From Bacteroidota bacterium (GTDB taxonomy: Bacteria; Bacteroidota; Bacteroidia; Chitinophagales; BACL12), in NCBI GenBank assembly GCA_016706255.1, contig JADJJZ010000029.1, positions 1,018,967 to 1,082,966 of the forward strand: a stretch of 64,000 bases of DNA. Reading direction: 5' to 3'. The translations under genes and the position numbers were made by a program. The notes under the pieces were generated by a model. The model worked only from the letters and a program-made list of their open reading frames with translations. It was not told the DNA's origin and did not search any database. Positions 1 through 10,335 of the stretch are shown piece by piece; the first letter of the stretch is position 1, and every line of letters begins with the position of its first letter.

Positions 1-532
1 TGGTACTTTCAATTTTAGAAGCCAATAAAATATTTTCAACTAATAATTCCAGGCGTTCAATATCATCCATCGACATATCAGCCATTGATTTAATGTGTTC
101 TGCATCGAGTTGGCGTTTTTGTATGGTTTGCATACTTAATTTTAAAGATGCCAATGGTGATTTTAATTCGTGGGTAATACTTAACAAAAAATTATTTTGT
201 TGTCTGGTCATGGCAATTTCTTCTCTGAATGTTTTGCGAATGCGCCAGAAACCTAATGAAATGAGGCCGATAAAAACAATACCTTCACCATATAACATCA
301 GTTCAGTTCTTCTGAAATCGGCATATAATTTAGTGTATACCGATGATTGTTCAAACCGCGACAATAAACCACCATTTATTGCATAATTATTTCTTTCCCG
401 GTCTACAATATCATTAAAATTTTCGACATTGTTTTTATGTAACAAATACGACCACCAAATAAATGATGTCGCAATGTATATAAATACAATGTGAAAAAAC
501 AACCAATATCTAGATTTTTGTGAATTAGGCAT
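1..532 (-). CDS. Sensor histidine kinase, N-terminal part (cut by window edge)
   Basis: I translated this by hand from the minus strand. The ATG at 532 overlaps the hemL stop codon by 8 bp and 177 codons are present before the edge. A first membrane segment lies near residues 10-28 and a second near 88-106, with a short extracytoplasmic loop between. The H-box SITHELKSPLASLKLSMQ follows at about residues 117-134, a clear HisKA dimerisation and phospho-acceptor site. The ATPase domain lies outside the window. The overlap with hemL suggests translational coupling in the operon kinase-hemL-kinase. The signal sensed is unknown. Confidence 0.85.
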   Translation of the reverse strand, partial: MPNSQKSRYWLFFHIVFIYIATSFIWWSYLLHKNNVENFNDIVDRERNNYAINGGLLSRFEQSSVYTKLYADFRRTELMLYGEGIVFIGLISLGFWRIRKTFREEIAMTRQQNNFLLSITHELKSPLASLKLSMQTIQKRQLDAEHIKSMADMSMDDIERLELLVENILLASKIEST

Positions 533-1838
533 GGTAAACGTAGTTTTCATTGAAAATCAACGACAAAACCGCACATATTATTCTTCCGGTTTGGTTAATT
601 TCTTCATCTGTATGAGAAGCTGACACAAAACAAACTTCATACCCTGATGGCCCGATGTAAATACCGCGGTTCAACAATTCGGCATGAAAATATTTAAATT
701 TAGCGAGTGCATTGCTATCGATTTCTGATGCTTTTCGAATCACACAATTTTCAGAAAATGCTATCCAGAAAATGGAGCCGATGTATAATATATTAACCGG
801 AATTTTATTTTCGAAGGTATGTTTATTAATTAAATCAGCAAGCATTTTGGTTTTGCGATTTAATGATTCGTAAAATTCGGGTTGCAAACATGCATTTAAT
901 TGCGCAATACCTGCAGAAATAGATAATGGATTTCCTGACAAGGTTCCGGCCTGATAAACATTGCCGTCCGGAGAAACATGTTGCATTATTTCACGACTTG
1001 CACCATAAGCGCCAACGGGTAATCCGCCACCAATTATTTTTCCGAATGTGATAATATCCGGTTGGATACCATAAATTCCTGCTGCTCCTTCAAAACCTAA
1101 TCGGAAACCACTGATTACTTCATCAAAAATCAATAAAATATTATGTTGCGTGCATATATCCCGTAAAAATTGCAAAAACTCTTTTCGTTGTAATAACAGT
1201 CCGTTATTTGCAGGAACTGGTTCTATTATAATGCAGGCAATATCGTTTTTATATAATTGAATGGCGTTTTCAATAGCACTTTCATTATCCAATTCAACAA
1301 CAATAGTTTCGGCTGCAAAGGCTTCAGGAACGCCTGCTGAGGATGTTTCTCCCAATGTTACCAATCCGGAACCTGCTTTTACCAGCATGGCATCACTGTG
1401 CCCGTGGTAACAACCTTCAAATTTGATTACTTTATTTTTTTTGGTGTATCCTCTTGCTAAACGAATAGCACTCATTACAGCTTCTGTTCCCGAAGAAACA
1501 AATCGTAATTTTTCTATAAAACGATGATTTTCAAGTATCAGTTTACCTAAAATATTTTCATATTTAGTTGGTGTGCCAAATGAAGTTCCACTTTGTAAAG
1601 CTGTATTTACCGATTGTATAACGCTATCGTCGGCATGACCTAAAATGAGTGGTCCCCAAGAGCAACAAAAGTCAATAAATTCATTATCATCTTCATCCCA
1701 AACGCGGCTGCCTTTTCCTTTTTTCATAAATAAAGGCGCACCTAAAACCGATTTAAATGCACGTACCGGTGAACTAACGCCACCCGGGAACATTTCCTTA
1801 GCTGCTTCAAATAATTTCTCTGAGTTTGTTCTTTTCAT
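525..1838 (-). CDS. hemL: Glutamate-1-semialdehyde 2,1-aminomutase
   Basis: PLP enzyme that converts glutamate-1-semialdehyde to 5-aminolevulinate, the committed precursor of haem and other tetrapyrroles in the C5 pathway. The 437 aa match the usual family length. The N-terminus reads FPGGVSSPVRAFKSV, as is typical of HemL. The cofactor aspartate lies in IFDEVISGFR and the Schiff-base lysine in TFGKIIGGGLPVGAYG (about K267). The ATG at 1838 lies 2 bp after the stop of the large upstream kinase, and the 3' end overlaps the next kinase, so the gene is the middle of a three-gene operon. A housekeeping enzyme between two sensor kinases is unusual; no functional link can be read from sequence. Confidence 0.95.
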   Translation of the reverse strand: MKRTNSEKLFEAAKEMFPGGVSSPVRAFKSVLGAPLFMKKGKGSRVWDEDDNEFIDFCCSWGPLILGHADDSVIQSVNTALQSGTSFGTPTKYENILGKLILENHRFIEKLRFVSSGTEAVMSAIRLARGYTKKNKVIKFEGCYHGHSDAMLVKAGSGLVTLGETSSAGVPEAFAAETIVVELDNESAIENAIQLYKNDIACIIIEPVPANNGLLLQRKEFLQFLRDICTQHNILLIFDEVISGFRLGFEGAAGIYGIQPDIITFGKIIGGGLPVGAYGASREIMQHVSPDGNVYQAGTLSGNPLSISAGIAQLNACLQPEFYESLNRKTKMLADLINKHTFENKIPVNILYIGSIFWIAFSENCVIRKASEIDSNALAKFKYFHAELLNRGIYIGPSGYEVCFVSASHTDEEINQTGRIICAVLSLIFNENYVYHA

Positions 1839-1840
1839 AA

Positions 1841-4800
1841 TTAATCTGCTATAACCGGTAATTCAATAAAAAATGTGGTTCCTTGTCCTTCTACAGATTC
1901 AAACCAAATATAACCACCGGCACTTTCTACAATATTTTTACACATGGCCAATCCAATACCCATTCCTGAACTCTTGGTAGTAAAATTGGGAACAAAAACT
2001 TTATCTTTTTCGTTCTCTGCAATTCCGCGTCCATTGTCGGTAACCTTAACCATGGCGCGGTGTTCAGCCATATATAATATTACATTTATTTTCCCTTCTC
2101 TATCATCGGGAATTGCCTGAATGGCATTTTTTATCACATTATTAAATACCCGCAACAATTGATTTTTATCTGCAAAAACCTCAATTCTGTTATCCGGTAG
2201 TTGCAAAGTTAATTCAACATGATCGTGTTCATTAAACAGTGATGTAACATTGGTTAATAAATCATTTAAACACAATTGTTCATTCACTGCTTTTGGCATT
2301 ACCGCAAAGTTCGAAAATTCGGATGCGATATGCGTGAGATTATCTATTTGTTCTAAAATAGTATCCGTTACTTTCGAAGTGAGTTCTTTCACATTTGGCG
2401 CATTACTTTGAATAGCACGTTGCAAATGCTGAATACTTAAACGCATTGGCGTAAGCGGGTTTTTTATTTCATGCGCAACCTGTTTTGCCATATCACGCCA
2501 AGCACTTTCCCGCTCCGATTTTGCCAGTAATTCGGCAGAATTTTCGAGCTCCTTTAACATCTTATTATATTCCGCAACCAATAATCCGATTTCATCTTCA
2601 TGGGTCCAGTGAATTGGATCGTTACCTTTTCCGAGTTTAATTCCTTTGAATTTACCCGCTATGGTTGCCAGCGGACTGGTGATACTGCGCGAAACGAAAA
2701 ATGCGATAATACCGGCTAAAATGAGCAATAACACATATACGTTCACCAGGGTTACCATAAATGAAGATATCTCTGCTCTTAAATTTTGCTCTGTGGCAAA
2801 ATAAGGCAGGTTGAGGTAAAACATCGTTTCTCCTTCATTATCCAATACGGGAACATAAGCCGAAAGGAAGGGTAAATCACCAATTTTTTCAGTTTGAATG
2901 AACCAGGTTTCTTTATCACAACTCATTTTAAAATAAGCCAGCGAATTCATTTTTTTAGAAACCAATCCTTTATCAAAAATATCCGGCTGCGAAGAAGCTA
3001 ATAAATCTCCACCCGGTTTATAAATATTGATATCCATTTCATGAATTTCGGATAATTCACCTACCTTATTACCTATTTTTTTAAGTTGTAATGCATTTAA
3101 TCCTTCGCCCTTATTTTTTTTGCGACTATCACTAAAAAGGTAATCGATATTTGTTTGAACACCTTCAATTTTATTGAGCAATCGTTGTTTATGTGAGAAA
3201 TTATATTGGTTTGAGATATAATAAATCGTTGCCACACCCATCATAATAAATGCGAAAATGATGAGGCTGATTACAGATGTTTGTATTTTATTTTGCAGCG
3301 ATGCATTCAGCCATTCTTTAAACACCAAATTACCCTGAACCACACGCGAAAGCCATTCCAATAAAATAATAATTACCAAAAATATCAGGTAAAAGAAAAA
3401 CAGATAAGAAAAGATAGAAACCGGCTGAAACCAATTATCCTGAGGTACCGAAACAATTACCTTTTTATTTTCATTTACCTTATAAAGGTAATGGTTGTAG
3501 TCGTTTTGTTGAATGGTTGTAGACTCAAGATCCTTATCCATATAAAAAATATCCATTAGCGGATAGGAATAATCCCCTTCCCGTTCGGATAAGGTATGGT
3601 CGTTATAAACAGCATAATCAAAGGCCACAAAACTTTCGGATGTTCTCAGGTCATCATCAATAAGTAATTCAGGGTAAATACTTTCACCTGTAAACTTACG
3701 GGGAACCATGCGCAAATAGGCAATGTAATTTTTATCGCTGTCGTTATGCACATTCAATTCAGCGAGGTAATAATAATTGCCGGTATAATCGTTAATAAAA
3801 TATAAATTTTTTGCCGAGGTAAATTCACCATTGTTTTCAATTGCATCGATAAATGAATATCGCGATGGTGTAGCTTCAGCATTTGTACTGATAATTGCCG
3901 TGTCGTTTTTAAACACAAAAATATCAGTAGCATATTTTTTGAAATAGTTTGATTGTAAATCCTGTCTTATCTGATTAATTACACCCGGACGAATGCGTTC
4001 TTCATTGTCGCGCGTAACACCTTGCATAGCCAGTTGTTTAATTACATCGGCTTCAATATCACTAAATAAATATTCCGTAATCGGGTCTTTTTCAATTGAT
4101 TTTTTTAATGCAAATAGCCGTTTGGTTTCAATTTCTTTATGTGCAATGGAAGTGCTAAAAATGTAAGCGCTGAACGATGAAAAATAAATGAGCCAAATCA
4201 TCATTCCACCCAAACTTCTGGTGCCAATTTTATTGTTTAATAAAAAGATGCGTATCAATACAAATCCGGTAACCAGCGCAATCATGTCGGTCTGTAATGC
4301 CCTTCCGGTAAGCCTTTGAAAGGTCAGTGCCAAAATACCCACTAAAAAAACAATTATTACAAAACGATATTTTTTTTCTGCACCGCGCACCATAATTTCC
4401 ACACACCGAATACCAATAAAAAAGTAACTGAGCAGCAATACCGAAATGCATAAAAATCCGACAAAACTGAAGTAATTTAAGGAGAAAAAATTATTGATAT
4501 TAAATGAAATAGATGAGTCAATAATTAAACTTCTGAATATCTGCCCGGTAAGTAACGAAGTGAGTACCAAAAACACAGCAATTAACAGCGATGCAATTTT
4601 TGATATTGAACCTTTTGTTGAAAGTTTAATATAAAAATGATTCGAAAAAAACAGTGAAAAAGTGAATAATAAAATCGTTTTTATCAGCAAATCTCCGGTT
4701 GAATTTGCAATACCCGGCGAACCATAATGCAGCGGATCAAACAATGGTAAATAGATAAATATTTGTTTAAATAACAACATATTTACCACCAGATACAAAC

Positions 4801-5548
4801 CAATCAGCATAACTATTATTGCCGTTATACCCAAAAACCGGTTGAATTTGGCCGCTATCCATTTTGCTGTGTGATAAATTATGATCAGCAAAATGATAAA
4901 AGCAGCAGCTAATAAAATATAAACAAGCGGCGTGTAAACCGGCACAGGGCTAATTTCAGGATTGGGCGAAATATAAAAAATTTCGTTCCCGTTTAATGAA
5001 TGCACAGCAGCTGTGCTCGGGCTTGGTCTAGCTTGCAATTTTAAGTGTGCAGGGATTTGAATACCCGGTGTTTTTACGTCGTTGAGGTATTTGTTTTTTA
5101 TGCCGAAATCAAATTGCAGCGGGAGGAAACCAATAACATGGATTTCACCGGGAAAATCATGTTGGAAAATGATGTATTCGCCATTGGTTTCTGAAATAAA
5201 TAAAGGTGCATCATTATAAACCAGTTGTGCCTTAACGGGTGTAATAAAATTATTGGTCCATATAATTGCACTATCCTGCTGATAAACAATAATACCATAT
5301 GGTTTAGCTGCTAATCCGGAAAATTCCTCAAACGTATAACTATCGGTAATGAGGTTACTGACAATCTGGTCGTTGGAAATTGTTTCAATAATTTCCTCTT
5401 CCAAATCCTGATATTCATTTTCGATACGGTTAACTGCAACGTTTGTGCTCAGGTTGCGTTGTGTTTGCTGCACCATAATAAATGCGGCAACCACTGCAAT
5501 AACAAGCAGGGTTCCAGTAATTAAGCCGGGCGATTTTCTTTTCAACAA
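1841..5548 (-). CDS. Very large multi-pass membrane sensor histidine kinase
   Basis: The 1235-residue protein starts at a TTG; an in-frame TAG lies about 55 bases upstream and there is no ATG between. One membrane helix at about 9-26 is followed by an extracytoplasmic stretch, then a block of hydrophobic segments (about 205-480), a second extracytoplasmic region (about 490-740), helices near 750 and 795, a third sensing region and a helix near 955. HAMP (about 965-1015), HisKA with VAHEIKNPLTPMRLS (phospho-acceptor near H1026) and a HATPase domain with N-box NVIKNAIQA, DNGRG and GMGIGLAMC follow. The end resembles the NtrY type; the polytopic front half is far larger than usual. No response regulator lies next to it. 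First gene of the operon with hemL. Confidence 0.88.
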   Translation of the reverse strand: MLKRKSPGLITGTLLVIAVVAAFIMVQQTQRNLSTNVAVNRIENEYQDLEEEIIETISNDQIVSNLITDSYTFEEFSGLAAKPYGIIVYQQDSAIIWTNNFITPVKAQLVYNDAPLFISETNGEYIIFQHDFPGEIHVIGFLPLQFDFGIKNKYLNDVKTPGIQIPAHLKLQARPSPSTAAVHSLNGNEIFYISPNPEISPVPVYTPLVYILLAAAFIILLIIIYHTAKWIAAKFNRFLGITAIIVMLIGLYLVVNMLLFKQIFIYLPLFDPLHYGSPGIANSTGDLLIKTILLFTFSLFFSNHFYIKLSTKGSISKIASLLIAVFLVLTSLLTGQIFRSLIIDSSISFNINNFFSLNYFSFVGFLCISVLLLSYFFIGIRCVEIMVRGAEKKYRFVIIVFLVGILALTFQRLTGRALQTDMIALVTGFVLIRIFLLNNKIGTRSLGGMMIWLIYFSSFSAYIFSTSIAHKEIETKRLFALKKSIEKDPITEYLFSDIEADVIKQLAMQGVTRDNEERIRPGVINQIRQDLQSNYFKKYATDIFVFKNDTAIISTNAEATPSRYSFIDAIENNGEFTSAKNLYFINDYTGNYYYLAELNVHNDSDKNYIAYLRMVPRKFTGESIYPELLIDDDLRTSESFVAFDYAVYNDHTLSEREGDYSYPLMDIFYMDKDLESTTIQQNDYNHYLYKVNENKKVIVSVPQDNWFQPVSIFSYLFFFYLIFLVIIILLEWLSRVVQGNLVFKEWLNASLQNKIQTSVISLIIFAFIMMGVATIYYISNQYNFSHKQRLLNKIEGVQTNIDYLFSDSRKKNKGEGLNALQLKKIGNKVGELSEIHEMDINIYKPGGDLLASSQPDIFDKGLVSKKMNSLAYFKMSCDKETWFIQTEKIGDLPFLSAYVPVLDNEGETMFYLNLPYFATEQNLRAEISSFMVTLVNVYVLLLILAGIIAFFVSRSITSPLATIAGKFKGIKLGKGNDPIHWTHEDEIGLLVAEYNKMLKELENSAELLAKSERESAWRDMAKQVAHEIKNPLTPMRLSIQHLQRAIQSNAPNVKELTSKVTDTILEQIDNLTHIASEFSNFAVMPKAVNEQLCLNDLLTNVTSLFNEHDHVELTLQLPDNRIEVFADKNQLLRVFNNVIKNAIQAIPDDREGKINVILYMAEHRAMVKVTDNGRGIAENEKDKVFVPNFTTKSSGMGIGLAMCKNIVESAGGYIWFESVEGQGTTFFIELPVIAD

Positions 5549-5750
5549 TTCAGGATTTAATAAATATTTGCCAATAATATAATTTTCTTCCTATATTGGC
5601 ATTGCCTTTTATACAAAAATCGGGCTATAAACGCGGGTTATGATAAAATGAGCAGCGTTTGCATTCCTGAAATTTGTATCGGCATTTTGGCAAATATGAT
5701 GTAAAAATAACATCCAAACCATTAAATCAACTCAACCAAACCTATCGCTT

Positions 5751-8681
5751 ATGAGAAAAGTTTTTACGCTCATTACCTTTCTTACAATTACAGCCGCTAT
5801 GCAACTTTCAGCCCAAAACCGCACCATAACGGGTGTAGTGCTTGATGGCTCGTCGAATGAACCCATTCCCGGTGCTTCAATAATTGCAAGAGAAGACCCT
5901 ACCGTTGGGGCAGTTTCGGATGTTGACGGCAAATTCACATTGAGTGCGCCGGCGGGTGTAAACACCCTTACTATCAGTTCCGTTGGATTTACCACACAAG
6001 AATTTGTAATCGGCAACCAAACAAACCTTACTATTAATCTACAGCCTGCAGATTATAATCTGGATGCAATTGTAGTGAGTGCTTCGCGTCGCCAGGAAAA
6101 AATTCTGGATGCACCTGCTTCCATTACACTTATTACACCCGAACAATTAAAAAATACAGCCGCCGTTACACCAATGGCAAACTTAAAAGGTGTTCCCGGC
6201 GTAGATATTATAAATACCGGCCTCGTGCAAAGCAACGTGGTAGTGCGTGGATTCAACAATATTTTTTCCGGCTCATTATTAATGATGGTCGACAATAGAT
6301 ATGCTGCCGTTCCAAGCTTAAGAGCAAATGTTGCCACATTTATTCCAACCGATAATATTGACCTCGAACGTATTGAGGTATTGCGCGGACCTGCTTCTGC
6401 TTTATACGGACCAAACTGTTCGAATGGTGTTTGTCATATGATTACCAAATCACCCCTTACTCAGGAAAAACAATTTATGACAACCGCTTCAATAGGACTT
6501 GGTTTCAGAAGTAAAATAAGTGATACCATTTTAATTTCTAATCCCGTTGACCCAACAACGGGTTTGGTTTATGATGACTATACACCATTATTTGATTATG
6601 ATAATATTGGTGAACGTATGTTTTATACAGCATCGTTCCGCCATTCAGGAAAAATTAATGACAGATTCGGATATAAAATATTATTTACCTACCTCGATGG
6701 TATGGATTGGTTATACGACGATCCGTTTGAACCTGCACAAATTCAATTAGGTTATCAAACTTCTGAAGGTCGCGTGAATGTTGGTGATACCATTCAAAAT
6801 GTGCGTGACAATCATATTAATAAAATTGGATTGGATTTGCGTTTTGATTACCGCATGAAAAATTCAGGCGAACTTATTTTTAGTGGTGGACTTACCGAAA
6901 ACGATGGTATTGAATTAACCGGTATCGGAGCAGGTCAGGCAATAAACTGGAAATATTATTATGCACAGGCAAGATATTTATATAAAGGCTGGTTTGCACA
7001 GGCATTTATTAATGGTAGTGATGCCGGTGATACTTATTTATTCAGAACAGGCGACTTGATTATTGACCATTCAAAACAATATGTTGGTCAATTGCAACAC
7101 GGCGATGAACTGATGAATAAAAAGTTGAATCTGGTATACGGAACCGACGGTATATATACAGCTCCGGATACTGAAAATACGATTAATGGTGAAAATGAGG
7201 AAGATGATAATATTTTAGAAATTGGCGCCTATTTACAAGGTGATTATAAAGCAACTTCTAAATTTAATTTGATTGCAGCCATGCGTTATGATTATCACAA
7301 CTTTGTGGATGATGCATTCTTTTCTCCACGCGCCGCTGTTGTGTATAAAGCTAATTCAAAAAATACATTCCGTTTAACGTATAACCGTTCGTTTTCTGCA
7401 CCAAGTTCTAATAACTTAAATCTTGATATTTTGCAGTTAGGCGATTTAACCGGATATGCACAATTGTTCCAAGGTTACCTTGGTTCCGATTATGTTCCGA
7501 ATATGCCATTATATGCAATTGGTAACCGCGATGGATTCCACTATTCATATGATGAAAACGGATTAGCACAATATACTTCTCCGTATTCGCAGTATCTCGG
7601 ATATGATGCAGACCAATATTTTTCACTGGATAATAGTTTAGAAATCAACAACGTAATTTGGGATGCTACACGCGGATTATTACAATCTGCATTTGATGCT
7701 ACCATTCCCGGTTTAGGTATTGCTTTGGTGGGATGGTTACCTGATGATATTACAGTTGCTGCAAACTCTGTAGCTGCATTAAATCTTACCACTGAAGAAT
7801 TTGACCCAATCGATGAAAAAAATATTACCGATTATACTTCTATCAAAAATTCAGCAACCAATACTATTGAATTAGGATGGAAAGGTTCATTGGCCAACGA
7901 TAAAATTTTCGCCATGGTTGATGTATATTATAATATGATACAGGATTATGTGAGTCCACTTACCGATATTACACCAAACGTATTTATAGATGGTGCTGAG
8001 TTAGCTGCTTATGTTACACCTATTATTATGGGGAATTTTTATGACACAACAGGTTCTAACGAAATTCTTGCCGGTTTAGTAACTTCAACATTAGATGATG
8101 ACCCTGCTTACGGTGGAAATAATGACGGTACAGGTGTTGATGAATTTATTAATCTGGTTTTAGCAGCAGGTGCAGGTTTACCGGTTGGTACAGTTTCACC
8201 TATGGAATATCCTGACGGAGCAAAATATGTTACCTATGTTAACTTAGGTGATATTTCTGTTTTTGGTGCAGATTTCGGTATGAGCTGGTATGTAAATGAT
8301 GATTTAACCATGCAATTTTCTTATTCATGGGTAGATAAAGATTCAGTGGAATTACCGGGCGCTCAGTTAGGTTATGTAGGTTTGAATGCTCCTAAAAATA
8401 AATTGTCGGTGCGCGGATTTTATGATATCACTAAAATAGATTTGAACGTTGGATTAAACTTCCGCTGGCAGTCATCATACCCTGCAAACTCAGGTGCTTA
8501 TGTTGGAACAGTTGAATCAATAAATGATTTAGACCTTACTTTAAATTATACACCTGATTATATTAAGGATACTCAATTTACCTTGTTAGTAACCAATTTA
8601 TATAATCACGAACAACAGTATTTTGTGGGTGCACCAAAAATTGGTAGTACCTACTTCTTTAAAATTACCAAATCGTTTTAA
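5751..8681 (+). CDS. TonB-dependent outer-membrane receptor with carboxypeptidase-like N-domain
   Basis: Predicted energy-dependent outer-membrane importer of 976 aa. A signal peptide (about 1-22, ending LSAQ) precedes a carboxypeptidase-D regulatory-like beta-sandwich (TGVVLDGSSNEPIPGASI, about 25-100). The plug follows (about 110-225, with VVRGFNN and RIEVLRGPASALYG), then a 22-strand-type barrel ending in an aromatic residue (ITKSF). No SusD partner follows, so this is the stand-alone receptor type (siderophore, vitamin, metal or peptide substrates). The ligand cannot be predicted. It is transcribed away from the kinase-hemL operon and is followed by a strong terminator. Confidence 0.92.
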   Translation: MRKVFTLITFLTITAAMQLSAQNRTITGVVLDGSSNEPIPGASIIAREDPTVGAVSDVDGKFTLSAPAGVNTLTISSVGFTTQEFVIGNQTNLTINLQPADYNLDAIVVSASRRQEKILDAPASITLITPEQLKNTAAVTPMANLKGVPGVDIINTGLVQSNVVVRGFNNIFSGSLLMMVDNRYAAVPSLRANVATFIPTDNIDLERIEVLRGPASALYGPNCSNGVCHMITKSPLTQEKQFMTTASIGLGFRSKISDTILISNPVDPTTGLVYDDYTPLFDYDNIGERMFYTASFRHSGKINDRFGYKILFTYLDGMDWLYDDPFEPAQIQLGYQTSEGRVNVGDTIQNVRDNHINKIGLDLRFDYRMKNSGELIFSGGLTENDGIELTGIGAGQAINWKYYYAQARYLYKGWFAQAFINGSDAGDTYLFRTGDLIIDHSKQYVGQLQHGDELMNKKLNLVYGTDGIYTAPDTENTINGENEEDDNILEIGAYLQGDYKATSKFNLIAAMRYDYHNFVDDAFFSPRAAVVYKANSKNTFRLTYNRSFSAPSSNNLNLDILQLGDLTGYAQLFQGYLGSDYVPNMPLYAIGNRDGFHYSYDENGLAQYTSPYSQYLGYDADQYFSLDNSLEINNVIWDATRGLLQSAFDATIPGLGIALVGWLPDDITVAANSVAALNLTTEEFDPIDEKNITDYTSIKNSATNTIELGWKGSLANDKIFAMVDVYYNMIQDYVSPLTDITPNVFIDGAELAAYVTPIIMGNFYDTTGSNEILAGLVTSTLDDDPAYGGNNDGTGVDEFINLVLAAGAGLPVGTVSPMEYPDGAKYVTYVNLGDISVFGADFGMSWYVNDDLTMQFSYSWVDKDSVELPGAQLGYVGLNAPKNKLSVRGFYDITKIDLNVGLNFRWQSSYPANSGAYVGTVESINDLDLTLNYTPDYIKDTQFTLLVTNLYNHEQQYFVGAPKIGSTYFFKITKSF

Positions 8682-8710
8682 GATACATTTGAAAACCTGT
8701 ATACGAAGAG

Positions 8711-8736
8711 AAGTCCGCCCCGGCGGACTTTTTTTT
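8711..8736 (+). terminator. Intrinsic terminator after the TonB receptor
   Basis: A perfect inverted repeat (AAGTCCGCC/GGCGGACTT) closed by a tiny CG-rich loop is followed directly by a run of T. It lies 30 bp after the receptor stop codon. Confidence 0.9.
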
Positions 8737-8768
8737 ATGTACCATTAAAACAAGCTATCTTCGCAATC

Positions 8769-9479
8769 ATGTTCAATACGCTGCGCAATATATTTCAACC
8801 AAAACTTCCGCATAAAAAAATATTATTATACGGCTTACAACGCAGTGGTACCAACTATCTTGAAACATTAATACATTTGAATTATCCGAATTGCCAATTT
8901 ATAAACGGAGAAATTCGCAATGAAATTATACATAAACATTTCAGGTTATACGATAATAAAAATTGTATCCCTGAACCACAGTTTGAAAACACTGCACACT
9001 TTAACAGCTTAGCTGATTTTGAACAAGCGCTGCCTGAAAATAATATTCCTGATATTTATTTGGTCATGTCTAAAGACCCTTATAGCTGGTATACCAGTTA
9101 CGTTGGATGGAGCAAAAAAAATAACTGGCCAAAACGCGATTATCATTATATTGAAGAATACAATCTGTTTTATGGTAAGTGGAAGTTTCTGGCTTCGGGC
9201 GAAAAACGAATACTATTTATTCGCTACCAGGATTTATTAACAGCACCGCAAACAGAATTAAATAAGCTAGCAACAGCTTTATCTCTCCCCATAAAACAAC
9301 CCATTCGCACTACCAAAAAAGTATATGCATCGCGAAGATTTACCGATGATAAAAAGGATGCTTTTCTCAACAAAAGTTATTTAGGTAAAATTGATGCGGG
9401 CGACTTTACCACCATTAATACATTGCTTGATGTTGATTTACTCAATCAACTCGGTTATAGCATTGAGCAACGGTCTTAA
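8769..9479 (+). CDS. Sulfotransferase-like protein
   Basis: The 236 aa protein has a PAPS 5'-phosphosulfate-binding loop near the start (LLYGLQRSGTNYLETLI, about 20-37). A possible 3'-phosphate region follows in the middle (VMSKDPYSWYTSY, about 97-110), then the usual RILFIRYQDLL segment. This order is that of the sulfotransferase / P-loop superfamily seen in enzymes that modify cell-surface glycans or lipids. No signal peptide, so it is probably cytoplasmic. A TATCTTCG box just before the ATG may be the -7 element. It converges with mazG, whose stop lies 4 bp from its own. The acceptor is unknown and no PAPS-synthesis genes are nearby. Confidence 0.7.
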   Translation: MFNTLRNIFQPKLPHKKILLYGLQRSGTNYLETLIHLNYPNCQFINGEIRNEIIHKHFRLYDNKNCIPEPQFENTAHFNSLADFEQALPENNIPDIYLVMSKDPYSWYTSYVGWSKKNNWPKRDYHYIEEYNLFYGKWKFLASGEKRILFIRYQDLLTAPQTELNKLATALSLPIKQPIRTTKKVYASRRFTDDKKDAFLNKSYLGKIDAGDFTTINTLLDVDLLNQLGYSIEQRS

Positions 9480-9483
9480 AAGA

Positions 9484-10269
9484 TTAAACTACTTTTTTCG
9501 CTTCATTCCACAAGGCATCCATTTCGGCAAGTGTCATAGTATTGAGGTCTTTATTTTGAGCGCGGGCCTGCTCTTCGATATATCGGAAACGGGTTATAAA
9601 TTTTTTATTCGTGCGTTCAAGCGCATTTTCAGGATCCACCTTTATAAATCGGGAAAGGTTGATCATCGAAAACATCAAATCACCAAATTCTTCTTCCAGT
9701 TTTAATTTATCGTAATCGGGGGTTGCTATCACTTCTTTTAATTCCTGCATTTCTTCCTCAACCTTATCCCAAACCTGTTGAGTATTTTCCCATTCAAATT
9801 TTACCTGTGCTGCTTTTTCCTGAATGCGGTAAGCCTTTATCATTGATGGCAAACCATTTGGCACACCTTGTAAAACCGATTTTTTTCCTTCCTTTAATTT
9901 AAGCTGCTCCCAGTTTTTTTTCACTTCCTCTTCATCAGCCACTTTTACATCACCATAAATATGCGGATGGCGGTGAATCAATTTTTCACATTGCGCATTT
10001 AATACATCAGCAATACTAAACTGTTCCTGCTCCTCTCCTATCTTGCTGTAAAATATCATATGCAGCAACACATCACCTAATTCTTCTTTTATTCCCTGCC
10101 AGTCGTTTCCGGTAATTGCATCAGCCAGTTCATATGTTTCTTCAATGGTGAGGTTACGCAAAGAATGAATGGTTTGTTTTTTATCCCAGGGACATTGACT
10201 GCGCAGTTCATCCATGATAGTAAGTAATCGGTTAAAGGCAGTTAATTTAGCTTCAGTGGAAATATTCAT
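9484..10269 (-). CDS. mazG: Nucleoside triphosphate pyrophosphohydrolase MazG
   Basis: House-cleaning enzyme that hydrolyses (d)NTPs to NMP and pyrophosphate. I use the ATG at 10269 (261 aa); the open frame extends two codons to a TTG. Two tandem MazG domains are visible. The first has CPWDKKQTIHSLRNLTIEET and EELGDVLLHMIFYSKI (about 28-100). The second has EEEMQELKEVI and EEEFGDLMFSMINLSRF (about 165-225). The clustered acidic residues are the Mg2+ ligands. The length fits the E. coli-type two-domain protein. Confidence 0.95.
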   Translation of the reverse strand: MNISTEAKLTAFNRLLTIMDELRSQCPWDKKQTIHSLRNLTIEETYELADAITGNDWQGIKEELGDVLLHMIFYSKIGEEQEQFSIADVLNAQCEKLIHRHPHIYGDVKVADEEEVKKNWEQLKLKEGKKSVLQGVPNGLPSMIKAYRIQEKAAQVKFEWENTQQVWDKVEEEMQELKEVIATPDYDKLKLEEEFGDLMFSMINLSRFIKVDPENALERTNKKFITRFRYIEEQARAQNKDLNTMTLAEMDALWNEAKKVV

Positions 10270-10335
10270 GTCCAATTAGTTTTAAATACAAAGGTCAGTA
10301 ATTAAATTGGCATCTTAATTGAGGAAAGTAACACA

